Shown here piece by piece: positions 1-7,889 of a DNA stretch of 13,838 nt. The position numbers and the translations under genes are program-made. Source of the stretch: a bacterium (GTDB lineage: Bacteria; B130-G9). Position 1 is the stretch's first letter. Every line of letters starts with the position of its first letter. The notes beneath the pieces were generated by a model. It did not search any database. It saw nothing but the letters and a program-made list of their open reading frames with translations, and had not been told where the DNA came from. The stretch is from contig JAGHCW010000105.1 in assembly GCA_021160245.1 (NCBI GenBank), positions 1 through 13,838 on the forward strand, written 5' to 3'.

Positions 1-1
1 A

Positions 2-964
2 GGCAATTCCGCCGGCCGTTTTGGCGGGGGAATTAATTGCAACACCAACTGCTACGCAGTTATCAGAGACAACATCATAGCAGGAAACACGGCCGTGGTC
101 TGGGGTGGTGGGATATCCTCGAAGTACTACTGCTCATGCGCCATCTCAAACAACGTCATAAGTGGCAACACAGCAAATTACGGCGGGGGGATATCTGCTG
201 ACCAGTGGTGCACGCCGACAATTATGAATAACCTGATTGAGAGCAACAGCGCTACCACGGGAGGCGGGGCAATTTACTTCGCAATCGACACCGTGCCAAT
301 GATCGCCAACTGCACAATCGTCTCCAACACAGCGGATAGTATATGCGGCGGCGTATTCTCCGGAGACACAACAAGCATGCATACGATCATCGACTGTATC
401 ATCTGGGGCAATGGTGATGATCTGTTCGACTGCCAAGCCACCTATTGCTGCATCGAGGACGGTGACGTTGGCGAGGGCAACATCCACGACGATCCGATGT
501 TCGTGCCGGGTCAGTTGGGCGACTATTATCTCAATCCGCTCAGCCCATGCATCAACGCTGGAAGTCAATCGGCCGCGGCCGCGGGTCTCTCCGACAGGAC
601 GACACAGGCGGACGAGTCGCTGGATATGGACGAGGTCGATATGGGCTATCATTACGCTCTCTCGGACTCGACGCCGCCAAGCACGATCATCATCACATCG
701 CCGCCCGATTTCTACTACAACACGATCCTTTTGACCTGGACGCCGATTGTTGAGGCCGACCGTTATCTCTTCGAATACGACATTGGCGGGACAGTAGCCT
801 CTTTGGAGTGGCAGGACAGCTGGCTGAGGCTGATAGCTGGCGACCAGGGCGCATGGGCTGGCTTCGTCGGACTGGGCACAATGCATTACAGAGTCTCCGC
901 CCTGGATGCCTTGAACAACGTGATCGATGGCCCGACCGAGTGGATGGGCTGCACCTGTTATTGA
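2..964 (+). CDS. Right-handed beta-helix repeat surface protein, 5' end missing
   Basis: The reading frame is open from base 2, so the gene begins outside the window; the GTG at 95 is merely an internal codon. GGG(I/A) motifs recur at bases 23, 104, 182 and 260, with a weaker CGGV at 344, giving a period of 26-28 residues. Asn-rich 'N.I..GNTA' segments lie between them. This is the pattern of parallel beta-helix coils in pectate-lyase-like and Pmp-like secreted proteins. The helix ends near the motif DMGYHY (bases about 637-654), a common closing signature of such proteins. About 100 residues follow, beginning 'STIIITSPP', which look like a fibronectin-III-type beta sandwich (inferred from strand pattern only). 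No C-terminal LPXTG, PEP-CTERM or type IX sorting signal is visible. Likely exported and structural or adhesive; no catalytic residues can be assigned. Cysteines are frequent in the coils. The substrate or partner is unknown. Confidence 0.85.
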   Translation, partial: GNSAGRFGGGINCNTNCYAVIRDNIIAGNTAVVWGGGISSKYYCSCAISNNVISGNTANYGGGISADQWCTPTIMNNLIESNSATTGGGAIYFAIDTVPMIANCTIVSNTADSICGGVFSGDTTSMHTIIDCIIWGNGDDLFDCQATYCCIEDGDVGEGNIHDDPMFVPGQLGDYYLNPLSPCINAGSQSAAAAGLSDRTTQADESLDMDEVDMGYHYALSDSTPPSTIIITSPPDFYYNTILLTWTPIVEADRYLFEYDIGGTVASLEWQDSWLRLIAGDQGAWAGFVGLGTMHYRVSALDALNNVIDGPTEWMGCTCY

Positions 965-988
965 TGTAAGGCATTGGGTCTTGCCGTA

Positions 989-1005
989 GCGATGCGCCGC
1001 ATCGC
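989..1005. repeat. Perfect 17-bp palindrome downstream of the beta-helix gene
   Basis: GCGATGCG and CGCATCGC are separated by one C, starting 25 bases after the beta-helix stop codon. It could fold as a 7-bp stem with a 3-nt loop. No T-tract follows, so a classical intrinsic terminator is not supported; a palindromic repeat element or transcript-end stabiliser is possible. Confidence 0.5.
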
Positions 1006-1037
1006 CTCGGCGCATTGCGCGAAAACAGCGGAGGGGT

Positions 1038-1064
1038 TTGGGGACACGCTGCGGCTGTCCCCAA
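1038..1064. repeat. Inverted repeat TTGGGGACA/TGTCCCCAA
   Basis: A 9-bp perfect inverted repeat (1038-1046 and 1056-1064) encloses a 9-nt GC-rich loop. No T-tract follows directly, although TTTTTT occurs about 10 bases later at 1074-1079. The 7-mer pair GGGGACA/TGTCCCC occurs again at 4170-4236, on the other side of the accessory block. Best described as a REP-like palindrome; a terminator for the beta-helix gene is the alternative. Confidence 0.55.
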
Positions 1065-1090
1065 TTCCATCGATTTTTTGAGAGAGTCAA

Positions 1091-1176
1091 CGGCACGTCT
1101 CCTGGGCGTCGCATCGAATCTTGATTGAAAGCGAAAGAGGGAAGAGATAGCCTTTAGGCATGGGAATCAAGATCAA
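1091..1176 (+). repeat. 86-bp direct repeat, copy 1 (leader and start of ATPase gene)
   Basis: This stretch matches 3100-3185 at 74 of 86 positions with no gaps. It holds the 69 nt before the ATPase start codon and its first 17 coding bases. All 12 differences lie in the upstream 69 nt; the 17 bases from ATG are identical. Identity stops abruptly after base 1176. The repeat includes purine-rich stretches (GAGG, AAGAGA) that may act in translation initiation, but no well-spaced Shine-Dalgarno motif is obvious. Confidence 0.9.
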
Positions 1177-2179
1177 GAAGCTCAGCATTCGCAACTTCAG
1201 GTGTATCGGTAGCCTCGACCTCGACTTCACCGATCCCGACGGCGCCCCCCTCGACCTCGTAGTCCTCGCCGGCCCCAACGGCTGCGGCAAGACCTCTGTG
1301 CTTGAGGCGATCCGCATCATCTGCGACCGAAAAGACCCGGACGATCCTGCAATAGAGGAAGTCCGGGTCGCAGACATCCGCCACGGATCGAAGAGATATG
1401 AAATCGACGTAATCCTGCAAAGTAATGCAAGTCCAGTTATGAAAGAGCCGCTGCATTTTGCAGGATCTATCGACAATGCGCCTCCTGCGTTTGAAATAGG
1501 AACAGACGATCCATCAAGCTACAAGATATGGCTCATAAAACTGAGTCAAATGCCCTTTGGATATCTGACATCCTGGCGGGACCAGAAGCTCGTGGCCTCG
1601 CTGCCGATCTCGGATGAGAAGCGAGACGGAGATGCAGTTTCCGAAGAGGCAGAACGGCTATTCGCCCTGCAGAAGAAATGTAAGAATCTTTGGCTCTACT
1701 CAGTCATGAATGGGCTTGATACTACTTCAAACCCCCAAGTGCGAGCTATCATTGATCCCCTTGAGAAGGTCTGGAAGATATTCTATCCAGGAGAGATGGC
1801 CGAATTTTTCATCAGATCAGTTGATCTGGATGATCCTGAGAGTGACTATAACCTGTACCTGCGCAGAAGGGACGGCACGGAAATCCCCGTGAACGATCTC
1901 AGTTCTGGCGAGATCGAGGTTCTGACCATGGCCGGGTGGCTCACGATGAACGATTATAGAGGCGGCATCGTTCTTATTGACGAACCAGAGATGCACATGC
2001 ATGTGCAGTGGCACCGGGCGATAATTAGGGCGCTGAGGGTGCTATTGCCTGAGACGCAGATCATCGTGGCGACGCATTCCTGGGACATTCTCAAGTCGGT
2101 AATGAGCTATGAGCGGTTCACTCTCCTGCGAGAAGGGGACCCTCGCATCGCGGTCGATTCTAAGGCCGTGATTCGTTGA
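1160..2179 (+). CDS. ABC/SMC-type AAA ATPase of a putative anti-phage pair (AriA/OLD-like)
   Basis: A 339-aa ATPase of the RecF/SMC/OLD type. The N-terminal strands 'KIKKLSIRNFRCIGSLDL' are typical of the family. Walker A is GPNGCGKT at residues 38-45, the ABC signature LSSGE at 247-251, Walker B with catalytic Glu is LIDEPE at about 272-277, and the H-loop His is H306 in 'ATHS'. All elements for ATP hydrolysis on dimerisation are present. There is no TOPRIM domain in this chain; a TOPRIM protein is encoded immediately downstream with a 4-nt overlap, so the two probably work as a split OLD-like or PARIS-like (AriA plus AriB) complex in the cytoplasm. In PARIS the ATPase senses a phage anti-restriction protein and releases the nuclease; that role is inferred here from architecture. 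ATG 1160 is chosen because it places the first beta strand at the N-terminus; it lies inside the 86-bp repeat. Alternatives are an overcoming-lysogenisation-like or retron-linked ATPase. Confidence 0.85.
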   Translation: MGIKIKKLSIRNFRCIGSLDLDFTDPDGAPLDLVVLAGPNGCGKTSVLEAIRIICDRKDPDDPAIEEVRVADIRHGSKRYEIDVILQSNASPVMKEPLHFAGSIDNAPPAFEIGTDDPSSYKIWLIKLSQMPFGYLTSWRDQKLVASLPISDEKRDGDAVSEEAERLFALQKKCKNLWLYSVMNGLDTTSNPQVRAIIDPLEKVWKIFYPGEMAEFFIRSVDLDDPESDYNLYLRRRDGTEIPVNDLSSGEIEVLTMAGWLTMNDYRGGIVLIDEPEMHMHVQWHRAIIRALRVLLPETQIIVATHSWDILKSVMSYERFTLLREGDPRIAVDSKAVIR

Positions 2180-3039
2180 GCAGCCAAGCCGGCGCCCACG
2201 AATTATATGATGCGGTAGCAGCCCCAGTTATCGTTTGGGTAGAAGATGCGCTCACGGAAGCTTATCTTAATAGATTGTGGGAGGACAACGAAATCCGTAT
2301 TCTTGTGGCTGGTTGCGGCCCCACCGTCGGGGCGGCAACTACTGATGCCCACAAGGCGGGTGCCAAATTCGTTTTTGGCGTGCGAGATAGGGATTTCGGC
2401 AAGACCAACTTCACGAGTTGGCCCAACGACTCCAAACAGATTAGGGTATTCCGGCCTCCTCGGCATGAGATCGAGAACTATCTCCTTGATTGGGAAGCTC
2501 TTGCTGGTTGCAGTGAGAACCGGCGGGGCAGGCAAGCCCATGACATCGAAGCAGATGTAAGAAAGCACGCGGTCAGTCTGAATTGGTGGTTAGCTACCGT
2601 GAGAACGCTTTTTGATCTGAGCACCGAGCTGACCAGGAAATTCCCTGGATCACCGGGGCAGACGAAGATCAACACCTATCAGGAGGCCGTTGTATATATT
2701 TTGAACCAGGGGAATTGGCATTCCCATGTCTGCAAGCTGCCCGAGACTTCACTGAAAAATGACAAGATCGAGTCACTGCTGAAATCCCACAAGAAGCAGA
2801 TCGATAAGGCTTCAAATGGTGAAGAGTGGATTAAGACATTTCCCGGCAAGGAGCTGTTGGGGAAGGCAAGCGCATTTATCAGAACAAGACCGAAGAACGT
2901 AAAAAAGCCGACGCACGACATCGACCTGGCCAAAGCCATCGCCGGCTGGCAGGTTACCAACAACCAGCGGCCCTCGGACCTCATGACCTTGCGGCAGTGT
3001 TTGCGGCAAAGGGCGGGGCTTCCGCAGGCGGCAATATGA
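2176..3039 (+). CDS. TOPRIM (DUF4435-like) putative nuclease, partner of the ATPase
   Basis: A 287-aa soluble protein. TOPRIM-like elements are visible: 'VIVWVED' with the conserved acid E23, a Gly-containing turn (VAGCGPTVGA, 44-53), and 'FGVRDRDFG' with D71 and D73, followed by 'RHEIENYLLD' (96-105). The DRD and IENYL motifs are hallmarks I associate with DUF4435, the family of the PARIS effector AriB. E23 and D71/D73 would bind Mg2+ in a nuclease; AriB cleaves tRNA in PARIS, but the target here is unknown. The C-terminal part (about 110-287) has no motif I recognise. Translation is expected from TTG at 2176, whose bases form TTGA with the ATPase stop; AAGG at 2162-2165 is a plausible ribosome binding site, and no in-frame ATG occurs early. 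The overlap argues for coupled synthesis and a stoichiometric complex. Homology is motif-based, not searched. Confidence 0.75.
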   Translation: MSSQAGAHELYDAVAAPVIVWVEDALTEAYLNRLWEDNEIRILVAGCGPTVGAATTDAHKAGAKFVFGVRDRDFGKTNFTSWPNDSKQIRVFRPPRHEIENYLLDWEALAGCSENRRGRQAHDIEADVRKHAVSLNWWLATVRTLFDLSTELTRKFPGSPGQTKINTYQEAVVYILNQGNWHSHVCKLPETSLKNDKIESLLKSHKKQIDKASNGEEWIKTFPGKELLGKASAFIRTRPKNVKKPTHDIDLAKAIAGWQVTNNQRPSDLMTLRQCLRQRAGLPQAAI

Positions 3040-3099
3040 GGGGCAACCCGCTGAAAGGCGAGACCGTCCTCCATCTTCCAGAAATCGTCCTCAAACCAT

Positions 3100-3185
3100 C
3101 GGCAAGCCTCTTGGGCGTCGGCTCGAATCTTGATTGAAAGCGGAATGGGTAAGAGATAGTCTCTAGACATGGGAATCAAGATCAA
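3100..3185 (+). repeat. 86-bp direct repeat, copy 2 (before the methyltransferase)
   Basis: Second copy of the sequence at 1091-1176 (74/86 identical, ungapped). It carries an ATG at 3169 that corresponds to the ATPase start, with the first five ATPase codons intact, but then diverges and runs into the methyltransferase start region. The ATPase-TOPRIM pair is therefore bracketed by direct repeats about 2.0 kb apart. It may be the scar of a tandem duplication or gene replacement, or a mobile leader sequence shared by defence genes. Confidence 0.9.
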
Positions 3186-3261
3186 ACGAGGATTGTTATG
3201 GAAGCCTATTTCAAGAAAGCGGGAGTGCGGCTCTTCCTTGGAGATGCGGTCGAAGTACTGA
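3169..3261 (+). other. 30-codon ORF from the duplicated ATPase start, overlapping the methyltransferase start
   Basis: ATG at 3169 is the repeat-borne equivalent of the ATPase start. The frame encodes MGIKIK as in the ATPase, then unrelated residues, and stops with TGA at 3259-3261. It overlaps the first 64 bases of the methyltransferase gene in another frame. It is either a non-functional remnant or an upstream ORF that could affect methyltransferase translation. Expression is not shown by the sequence. Confidence 0.3.
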
Positions 3262-4055
3262 ACCAGCTGCCGGAGGATAGTGTCGATCTGGTTTTCTCCG
3301 ATCCGCCCTATAATCTGTCCAATGATGGCTTCACCTGCCATGCGGGGAAGCGTGTTAGTGTCAACAAGGGAAAATGGGACAAAAGTCAGGGGGTTGAGTC
3401 TGACTTTGCTTTTCATTTCAACTGGATTGAGGCCTGCAGAAGGGTCTTGAAGCCAAGTGGCTCGTTTTGGGTCTCCGGGACCTATCATTCCATATATGCC
3501 TGCGGTTTCGCACTCCAAAAACAGGGCTGGCACATCATCAACGACATCTGTTGGTTCAAGCCGAACGCGGCCCCGAATCTCTCCTGCAGAATGTTCACCG
3601 CAAGTCACGAGACACTGATCTGGGCAAGGAAAGACAAAAGGGGGCAACACACATTCAATTATGACGCCATGAAAAATGGAGAATGGGATAGGGATATTCT
3701 CAAGAAGCCCGGGAAACAGATGAGGAGCATTTGGGCTATCAACACCCCTCGAAATGGCGAGAAAAAATATGGCAAACACCCCACCCAAAAACCTGAAGAC
3801 CTTCTGGAGCGCATAATCCTTGCCTGCAGCAATGAGGGTGACATTGTTCTCGACCCGTTTTCTGGTAGCGCAACAACAGGTGTTACCGCAGTACGACATA
3901 ACCGGAAATTCATTGGAATAGACTTGGAGCAAGAGTATCTGGACAAGTTCGCGATCCCGCGAATCGACGACGAGATCATAAAGCAAGAACGTAAATCGGC
4001 TGCTGCGTACCCCAAGACTCAAGCACAGCCATCAGAGCAAGTTCTGACGCTTTGA
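3198..4055 (+). CDS. Beta-group DNA methyltransferase (N6-adenine or N4-cytosine)
   Basis: A 285-aa S-adenosylmethionine-dependent DNA methyltransferase. Catalytic motif IV is DPPYNLS starting at D35, preceded by 'LFLGDAVEVLNQLPEDSVDLV' region features near the N-terminus. The AdoMet-binding motif I is DPFSGSATTG at 219-228, followed by 'FIGIDLEQEYL'. A 'HPTQKP' element precedes motif I. The order motif IV - recognition region - motif I defines the beta group. The middle section contains 'CWFKPNAAPNLSCR' and 'SHETLIWA', seen in many beta-class type II enzymes. DPPY means an exocyclic amino group is methylated; adenine is more likely, but the recognition site cannot be read. ATG 3198 is supported by GAGGA ending 5 nt upstream. 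It follows the TOPRIM gene by 158 bases. It might protect host DNA as part of the ATPase-TOPRIM module or be an independent orphan. Base composition appears AT-richer than mfd. Confidence 0.92.
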   Translation: MEAYFKKAGVRLFLGDAVEVLNQLPEDSVDLVFSDPPYNLSNDGFTCHAGKRVSVNKGKWDKSQGVESDFAFHFNWIEACRRVLKPSGSFWVSGTYHSIYACGFALQKQGWHIINDICWFKPNAAPNLSCRMFTASHETLIWARKDKRGQHTFNYDAMKNGEWDRDILKKPGKQMRSIWAINTPRNGEKKYGKHPTQKPEDLLERIILACSNEGDIVLDPFSGSATTGVTAVRHNRKFIGIDLEQEYLDKFAIPRIDDEIIKQERKSAAAYPKTQAQPSEQVLTL

Positions 4056-4169
4056 TATTCGCCTCACGAAAAATCGCTCGCCGAAGATCGCCCCTATAAC
4101 CCCCTTATTTGGAACCCGAATTTCTCAAGCAGTTCATTGGACTGACAAAGCTCCCTCAGTTCCCTGAAA

Positions 4170-4236
4170 GGGGACAATATGAGTAGCCCCGTGTGAAACG
4201 CGGGGATTCCGCCCAAGCACGCCCTCCTCTGTCCCC
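4170..4236. repeat. Nested inverted repeats between methyltransferase and mfd
   Basis: Outer arms GGGGACA (4170-4176) and TGTCCCC (4230-4236) enclose an inner hairpin: CCCCGTG (4187-4193), loop TGAAA, CGCGGGG (4199-4205) with one G-T pair. The outer arms match the palindrome at 1040-1062. The region separates convergent genes, so it may assist termination on both strands, but no T-tract follows the inner hairpin on either strand. The rest of 4056-4256 shows nothing further. Confidence 0.5.
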
Positions 4237-4256
4237 GAACACATAAATCGTCCCCC

Positions 4257-7200
4257 TCACACAGCGCTCAGAAGCCGCCTCAGCGAGAGGAGCATGAACT
4301 TGAGCATATCGAGTACCGTCTCGCCCTCTATATATCTCGTGCGAACCATCGCTGCCTTGGGGCCGACGAGGCCAACGGCGCGCTTGTTGCCCATCATCAC
4401 AAGCTCCAAATCCTCCGCGCACAGCGGACTCTGCTCAGTGAACTCAAAATAAATCGCCGCGCCTCGTCGAGCAATCGTCTGAAGCCCCACCTGGCGAGCG
4501 ATTATCTTTAGGCCGGCAAGGTCGCAGAGGTTTTTGACCTCATCCGGCATCGGCCCGAAGCGATCGAGCATCTCGGCCCGAAGCTCGTCCAGCGCCATCT
4601 CGTCCGTCGCGCTGATCAGCTTGCGATACATATATAGACGCTTGTCGCAGTCGGAGATGTACTCACCCGGGATAATCGCGTCCACCGGGATATTGAAGAC
4701 CGGCTCAGGCATCCGCTCAAGCGCCGGCTCGCCCTTCATCTCATGTATCGCCTCCTTCAGCAGCTCGCAGTAAAGGTGATAGCCGACCGTGTTCATCTGG
4801 CCGTGCTGCTCCGCGCCGAGGAGATTTCCCGCGCCTCGAATCTGAAGGTCATAAGTCGCAACTCTGAATCCAGAGCCGAGCTCGGTAAGCTCGTTGATAA
4901 CGGCGAGGCGCTTCCTTGCGTCCGGCGTGAGGGATTTGACATTCGGGATCATCATGTAGGCGTACGCCTGATGTTTATATCTGCCGACGCGGCCGCGCAG
5001 CTGATAGAGTTGGGCGAGGCCAAACTTGTCCGCGCGATTGATGATGATCGTGTTCACAGATGGGATGTCGATACCGGATTCGATTATCGTCGTGCAGACG
5101 AGCACGTCAAACTCGTTCCGAACGAACCGAACCATAACGTCCTCCAGCTCGTGCTCTGCCATTTGACCGTGACCCACCGCGATGCGAGCCTCCGGCACAA
5201 GCCGATTGACCATTTGGGCGACGGCCCGGATGCTCTTCACGCGGTTATGCACGAAATAGACCTGACCACCACGACTGATTTCACGGATGATTGCATCGCG
5301 AATCAGTTCCTCGTCGAATCGGATGGTTCGCGTCTTGATGGCCAGCCTGTCCTCCGGGGGTGTGTCGATTATGCTAATATCTCGCAGTTCCGAGAGCGCC
5401 ATGTGAAGCGTTCGAGGTATCGGGGTCGCGGTCATCGTCAAAACGTCCACCTGCTTTTTGAACTGCTTGATCTTCTCCTTGTGGCGAACGCCGAATCGAT
5501 GCTCTTCGTCGATGATCAGAAGGCCCAAGTCGTTGAACTTGATGTCCTTGGAGAGCAGGCGATGCGTGCCAATTACGACCTGAACCGTGCCGTCTTTAAG
5601 GCCCTTCACGGTCTCTTTCTGTTGAGCCTTGGTCCTGAACCTGGACAGGAGGCCGATCTTATATGGGAACATGGAGAAGCGCATCCTGAACGTGTCGTAA
5701 TGCTGTTGGCCGAGTACGGTCGTCGGGACTAGAATCGCAACCTGCTTGCCGTTATTCACAGCCTTGAACGCTGCCCGAAGCGCGACCTCTGTCTTGCCGA
5801 AGCCTACGTCGCCGCAGACGAGGCGGTCCATCGGCCTGGGGAGCTCCATGTCCTTCTTGACGTCCTCGATAGTGAGCAGCTGGTCGCGGGTCTCGTCGTA
5901 CTCGAACATCAGCTCGAATTGATATTGCCACGGCGAGTCTGGCCCGAACGCCTCACCGGGCACGGTCGTCCTTGCGGCATAGAGCTCTAATAGCTCCTTG
6001 GCCATCTCTTGTGTGGCCTTCTTCACCCGCTTAACCGCCTTCGCCCAGGCGCTGCCGCCCATCCGGTCGAGCTTCGGCTTGATGTCGCCGGAGCCAACGT
6101 ATTTCTGAACGCCTCGAAGGTCCTCAACAGGGACGTAAAGGTTATCGTTGCCCTCGTAAATGACGGTCATGTAATCGATGGGAGCGTTGTCAACCATCAT
6201 GGTCGTTAGGCCAATATACTTCCCGATGCCGAAGTCCACGTGGACAACATAATCGCCGACAGAGAGGCTGGCAAAATCGAGCATCTGCTCCTCGATCTTC
6301 TTTTTACGGAGCCTTCCGGTAGAGATCTTGCTGCCCAGTAATTCCTCTTCCGATACAACGGTTGTGCTAAGGGCTGGGAATGCGAACCCGGCAGATAGTC
6401 GGCCAACAAGCACCTGCGCGCGACCCTCCCGATAAATATCCGCGAGGCAGAGACCGCCAAAGGCCTCATCACCAAGCTCCACATCGGCATTGATGGCCAT
6501 CTCCATGGGATTAGCGATGCCGAGCTCGTCCGATAGCAGGAGCTTCCTCATCTTACGGGCCTGGGCCGGCGTATGGCATACAATATGAACCGCGTCGTCT
6601 GCAGAGTTCTTCCTCCGGAATAGAGACAGAAGCATCAAAACCACATCATTGCCGACGGGGCAGACGGGTGACGTATCAAAGTCAAAACGCTTGCAAGATT
6701 CGGACAGGGCGACCTTGGGCGTTGAAGCCGCCACCTCAGCATCGTCCTGCAGAAAGACCTTCTGGCGGCCGTCGAACGACGCTAGAAACTCGCTCTCATC
6801 AACGAAGTTCTTCAGCATCTTGTCCGAAAAAAAGAGCGACGTCCGTTCGGCCGCAATCCTCGCCTCGTCAACTTTCGCTTGAAATCTCTCGACTAATTCT
6901 GCCGGGGCGGACGATGTGGCAACAACGAGAAGGAACCCGTCATCAAAGAGCTCGAGCGGCGCCTTAGGATCGTCGTATATAAGAGATAGGTAGTTTTCCA
7001 TTCCAGCGAAATGCGAAAGCTGCTCCAGTCTCTCAATCACGTTCTGGTAGTTGATGTATTGGTCCGGGCTGGGCTTTATCGAGAGTATGTTCTTGACAGC
7101 CTTTTTCGTAACATCTTCCGTCAAGATTACCTCGCTCGCGGGGGGTATCACGACCGATTCGAGCGGACTCACGGAACGCTGCGTGCCGGGATCATATTCG

Positions 7201-7889
7201 CGTATAGATTCGACCTGATCGTCCATGAACTCAATGCGATAGCCGAGCTCAGCGTTTGGGGGAAAGACGTCCAGTATTCCACCTCTTACAGCGAAGGAGC
7301 TCGGCAGCTCCGCTTGGTATTCTCTTGTGTATCCAGCGCTAAGGAGCATTGTTGCGGCCGCTTCGAGGTCGAATGTGTCGAACGCGGAAAGCCTCAATGT
7401 GAAGCGGTTGACGAGCTCTTGAGGCGCGGTTTTGACCAAAAACGACTCAACTGGCGAGACGACGATTTTTGCCGCTCCGCTCCGTACGGACTGGAGGGCA
7501 AGGTGTCGCTCCGCGGACTCTGAGTGAGGCGGAGAGAACATCTCGAACGGTAGAGTTGACCTTGACGGGAGCACGATTATGTCATCTCTCCGGTCTGCTC
7601 GAGCGGCGTCTGCCGGCAGAAGGATGCCCTCATAATCGGTGTATTTGTCACGGCAGATATTCAAGAACAACGCCAGATCGGAGACCATCTTCCGGGCTCG
7701 CTTCATATCATCCACGAGAACCAGCAGTCGTCTAGATGATTTGTAGGCGAGCTGGGCAAACACCATCGCGGATGAGGCGCCGGCTAGGCCCTTGAGAACC
7801 GCGGAGCTATCCCCCTGATCGACTAGCTGTAAGAGCTCTTTGAAATCCGACCGCGCGCCGAGCGCTCGGAGAGTGTCCTTAATTGGCAT
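4257..7889 (-). CDS. mfd: Transcription-repair coupling factor Mfd
   Basis: A 1210-aa full-length Mfd (E. coli Mfd is 1148 aa). It removes RNA polymerase stalled at DNA lesions using ATP-driven dsDNA translocation and recruits UvrA. Domains in order: UvrB-homology region (about 1-450, including '[13 protein letters not shown]'), RNA polymerase interacting CarD-like domain starting near 540 ('[18 protein letters not shown]'), RecG-like translocase with Walker [10 protein letters not shown] at 693-701 and DEEH box at 794-797, motif '[14 protein letters not shown]', second RecA lobe with 'QLRGRVGR', TRG-type segment ('[20 protein letters not shown]'), and the C-terminal UvrA-blocking domain ('[10 protein letters not shown]' to '[10 protein letters not shown]'). 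The start ATG directly follows the TAA stop of the upstream TPR gene with no gap; GGAAAG lies upstream within that gene. No disruption is visible. It is the second gene of an operon with the TPR gene. Confidence 0.98.
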   Translation of the reverse strand: MPIKDTLRALGARSDFKELLQLVDQGDSSAVLKGLAGASSAMVFAQLAYKSSRRLLVLVDDMKRARKMVSDLALFLNICRDKYTDYEGILLPADAARADRRDDIIVLPSRSTLPFEMFSPPHSESAERHLALQSVRSGAAKIVVSPVESFLVKTAPQELVNRFTLRLSAFDTFDLEAAATMLLSAGYTREYQAELPSSFAVRGGILDVFPPNAELGYRIEFMDDQVESIREYDPGTQRSVSPLESVVIPPASEVILTEDVTKKAVKNILSIKPSPDQYINYQNVIERLEQLSHFAGMENYLSLIYDDPKAPLELFDDGFLLVVATSSAPAELVERFQAKVDEARIAAERTSLFFSDKMLKNFVDESEFLASFDGRQKVFLQDDAEVAASTPKVALSESCKRFDFDTSPVCPVGNDVVLMLLSLFRRKNSADDAVHIVCHTPAQARKMRKLLLSDELGIANPMEMAINADVELGDEAFGGLCLADIYREGRAQVLVGRLSAGFAFPALSTTVVSEEELLGSKISTGRLRKKKIEEQMLDFASLSVGDYVVHVDFGIGKYIGLTTMMVDNAPIDYMTVIYEGNDNLYVPVEDLRGVQKYVGSGDIKPKLDRMGGSAWAKAVKRVKKATQEMAKELLELYAARTTVPGEAFGPDSPWQYQFELMFEYDETRDQLLTIEDVKKDMELPRPMDRLVCGDVGFGKTEVALRAAFKAVNNGKQVAILVPTTVLGQQHYDTFRMRFSMFPYKIGLLSRFRTKAQQKETVKGLKDGTVQVVIGTHRLLSKDIKFNDLGLLIIDEEHRFGVRHKEKIKQFKKQVDVLTMTATPIPRTLHMALSELRDISIIDTPPEDRLAIKTRTIRFDEELIRDAIIREISRGGQVYFVHNRVKSIRAVAQMVNRLVPEARIAVGHGQMAEHELEDVMVRFVRNEFDVLVCTTIIESGIDIPSVNTIIINRADKFGLAQLYQLRGRVGRYKHQAYAYMMIPNVKSLTPDARKRLAVINELTELGSGFRVATYDLQIRGAGNLLGAEQHGQMNTVGYHLYCELLKEAIHEMKGEPALERMPEPVFNIPVDAIIPGEYISDCDKRLYMYRKLISATDEMALDELRAEMLDRFGPMPDEVKNLCDLAGLKIIARQVGLQTIARRGAAIYFEFTEQSPLCAEDLELVMMGNKRAVGLVGPKAAMVRTRYIEGETVLDMLKFMLLSLRRLLSAV

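Noticed and set aside
146-1114. 322-codon open frame on the minus strand opposite the beta-helix gene
   Set aside because: The plus strand has regular beta-helix repeats; the antisense product is Arg/His-rich without family features.
2679-4022. Long open frame of 447 codons on the minus strand across the TOPRIM and methyltransferase genes
   Set aside because: It is antisense to two genes with complete catalytic motifs and shows no recognisable protein features; it is a coding shadow.
4187-4205. Intrinsic terminator for the methyltransferase or mfd
   Set aside because: The hairpin is good but neither strand has a following T-tract.
4743-5732. 329-codon open frame on the plus strand inside mfd
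   Set aside because: It lies wholly opposite the conserved Mfd translocase domain and its sequence is a shadow of that gene.
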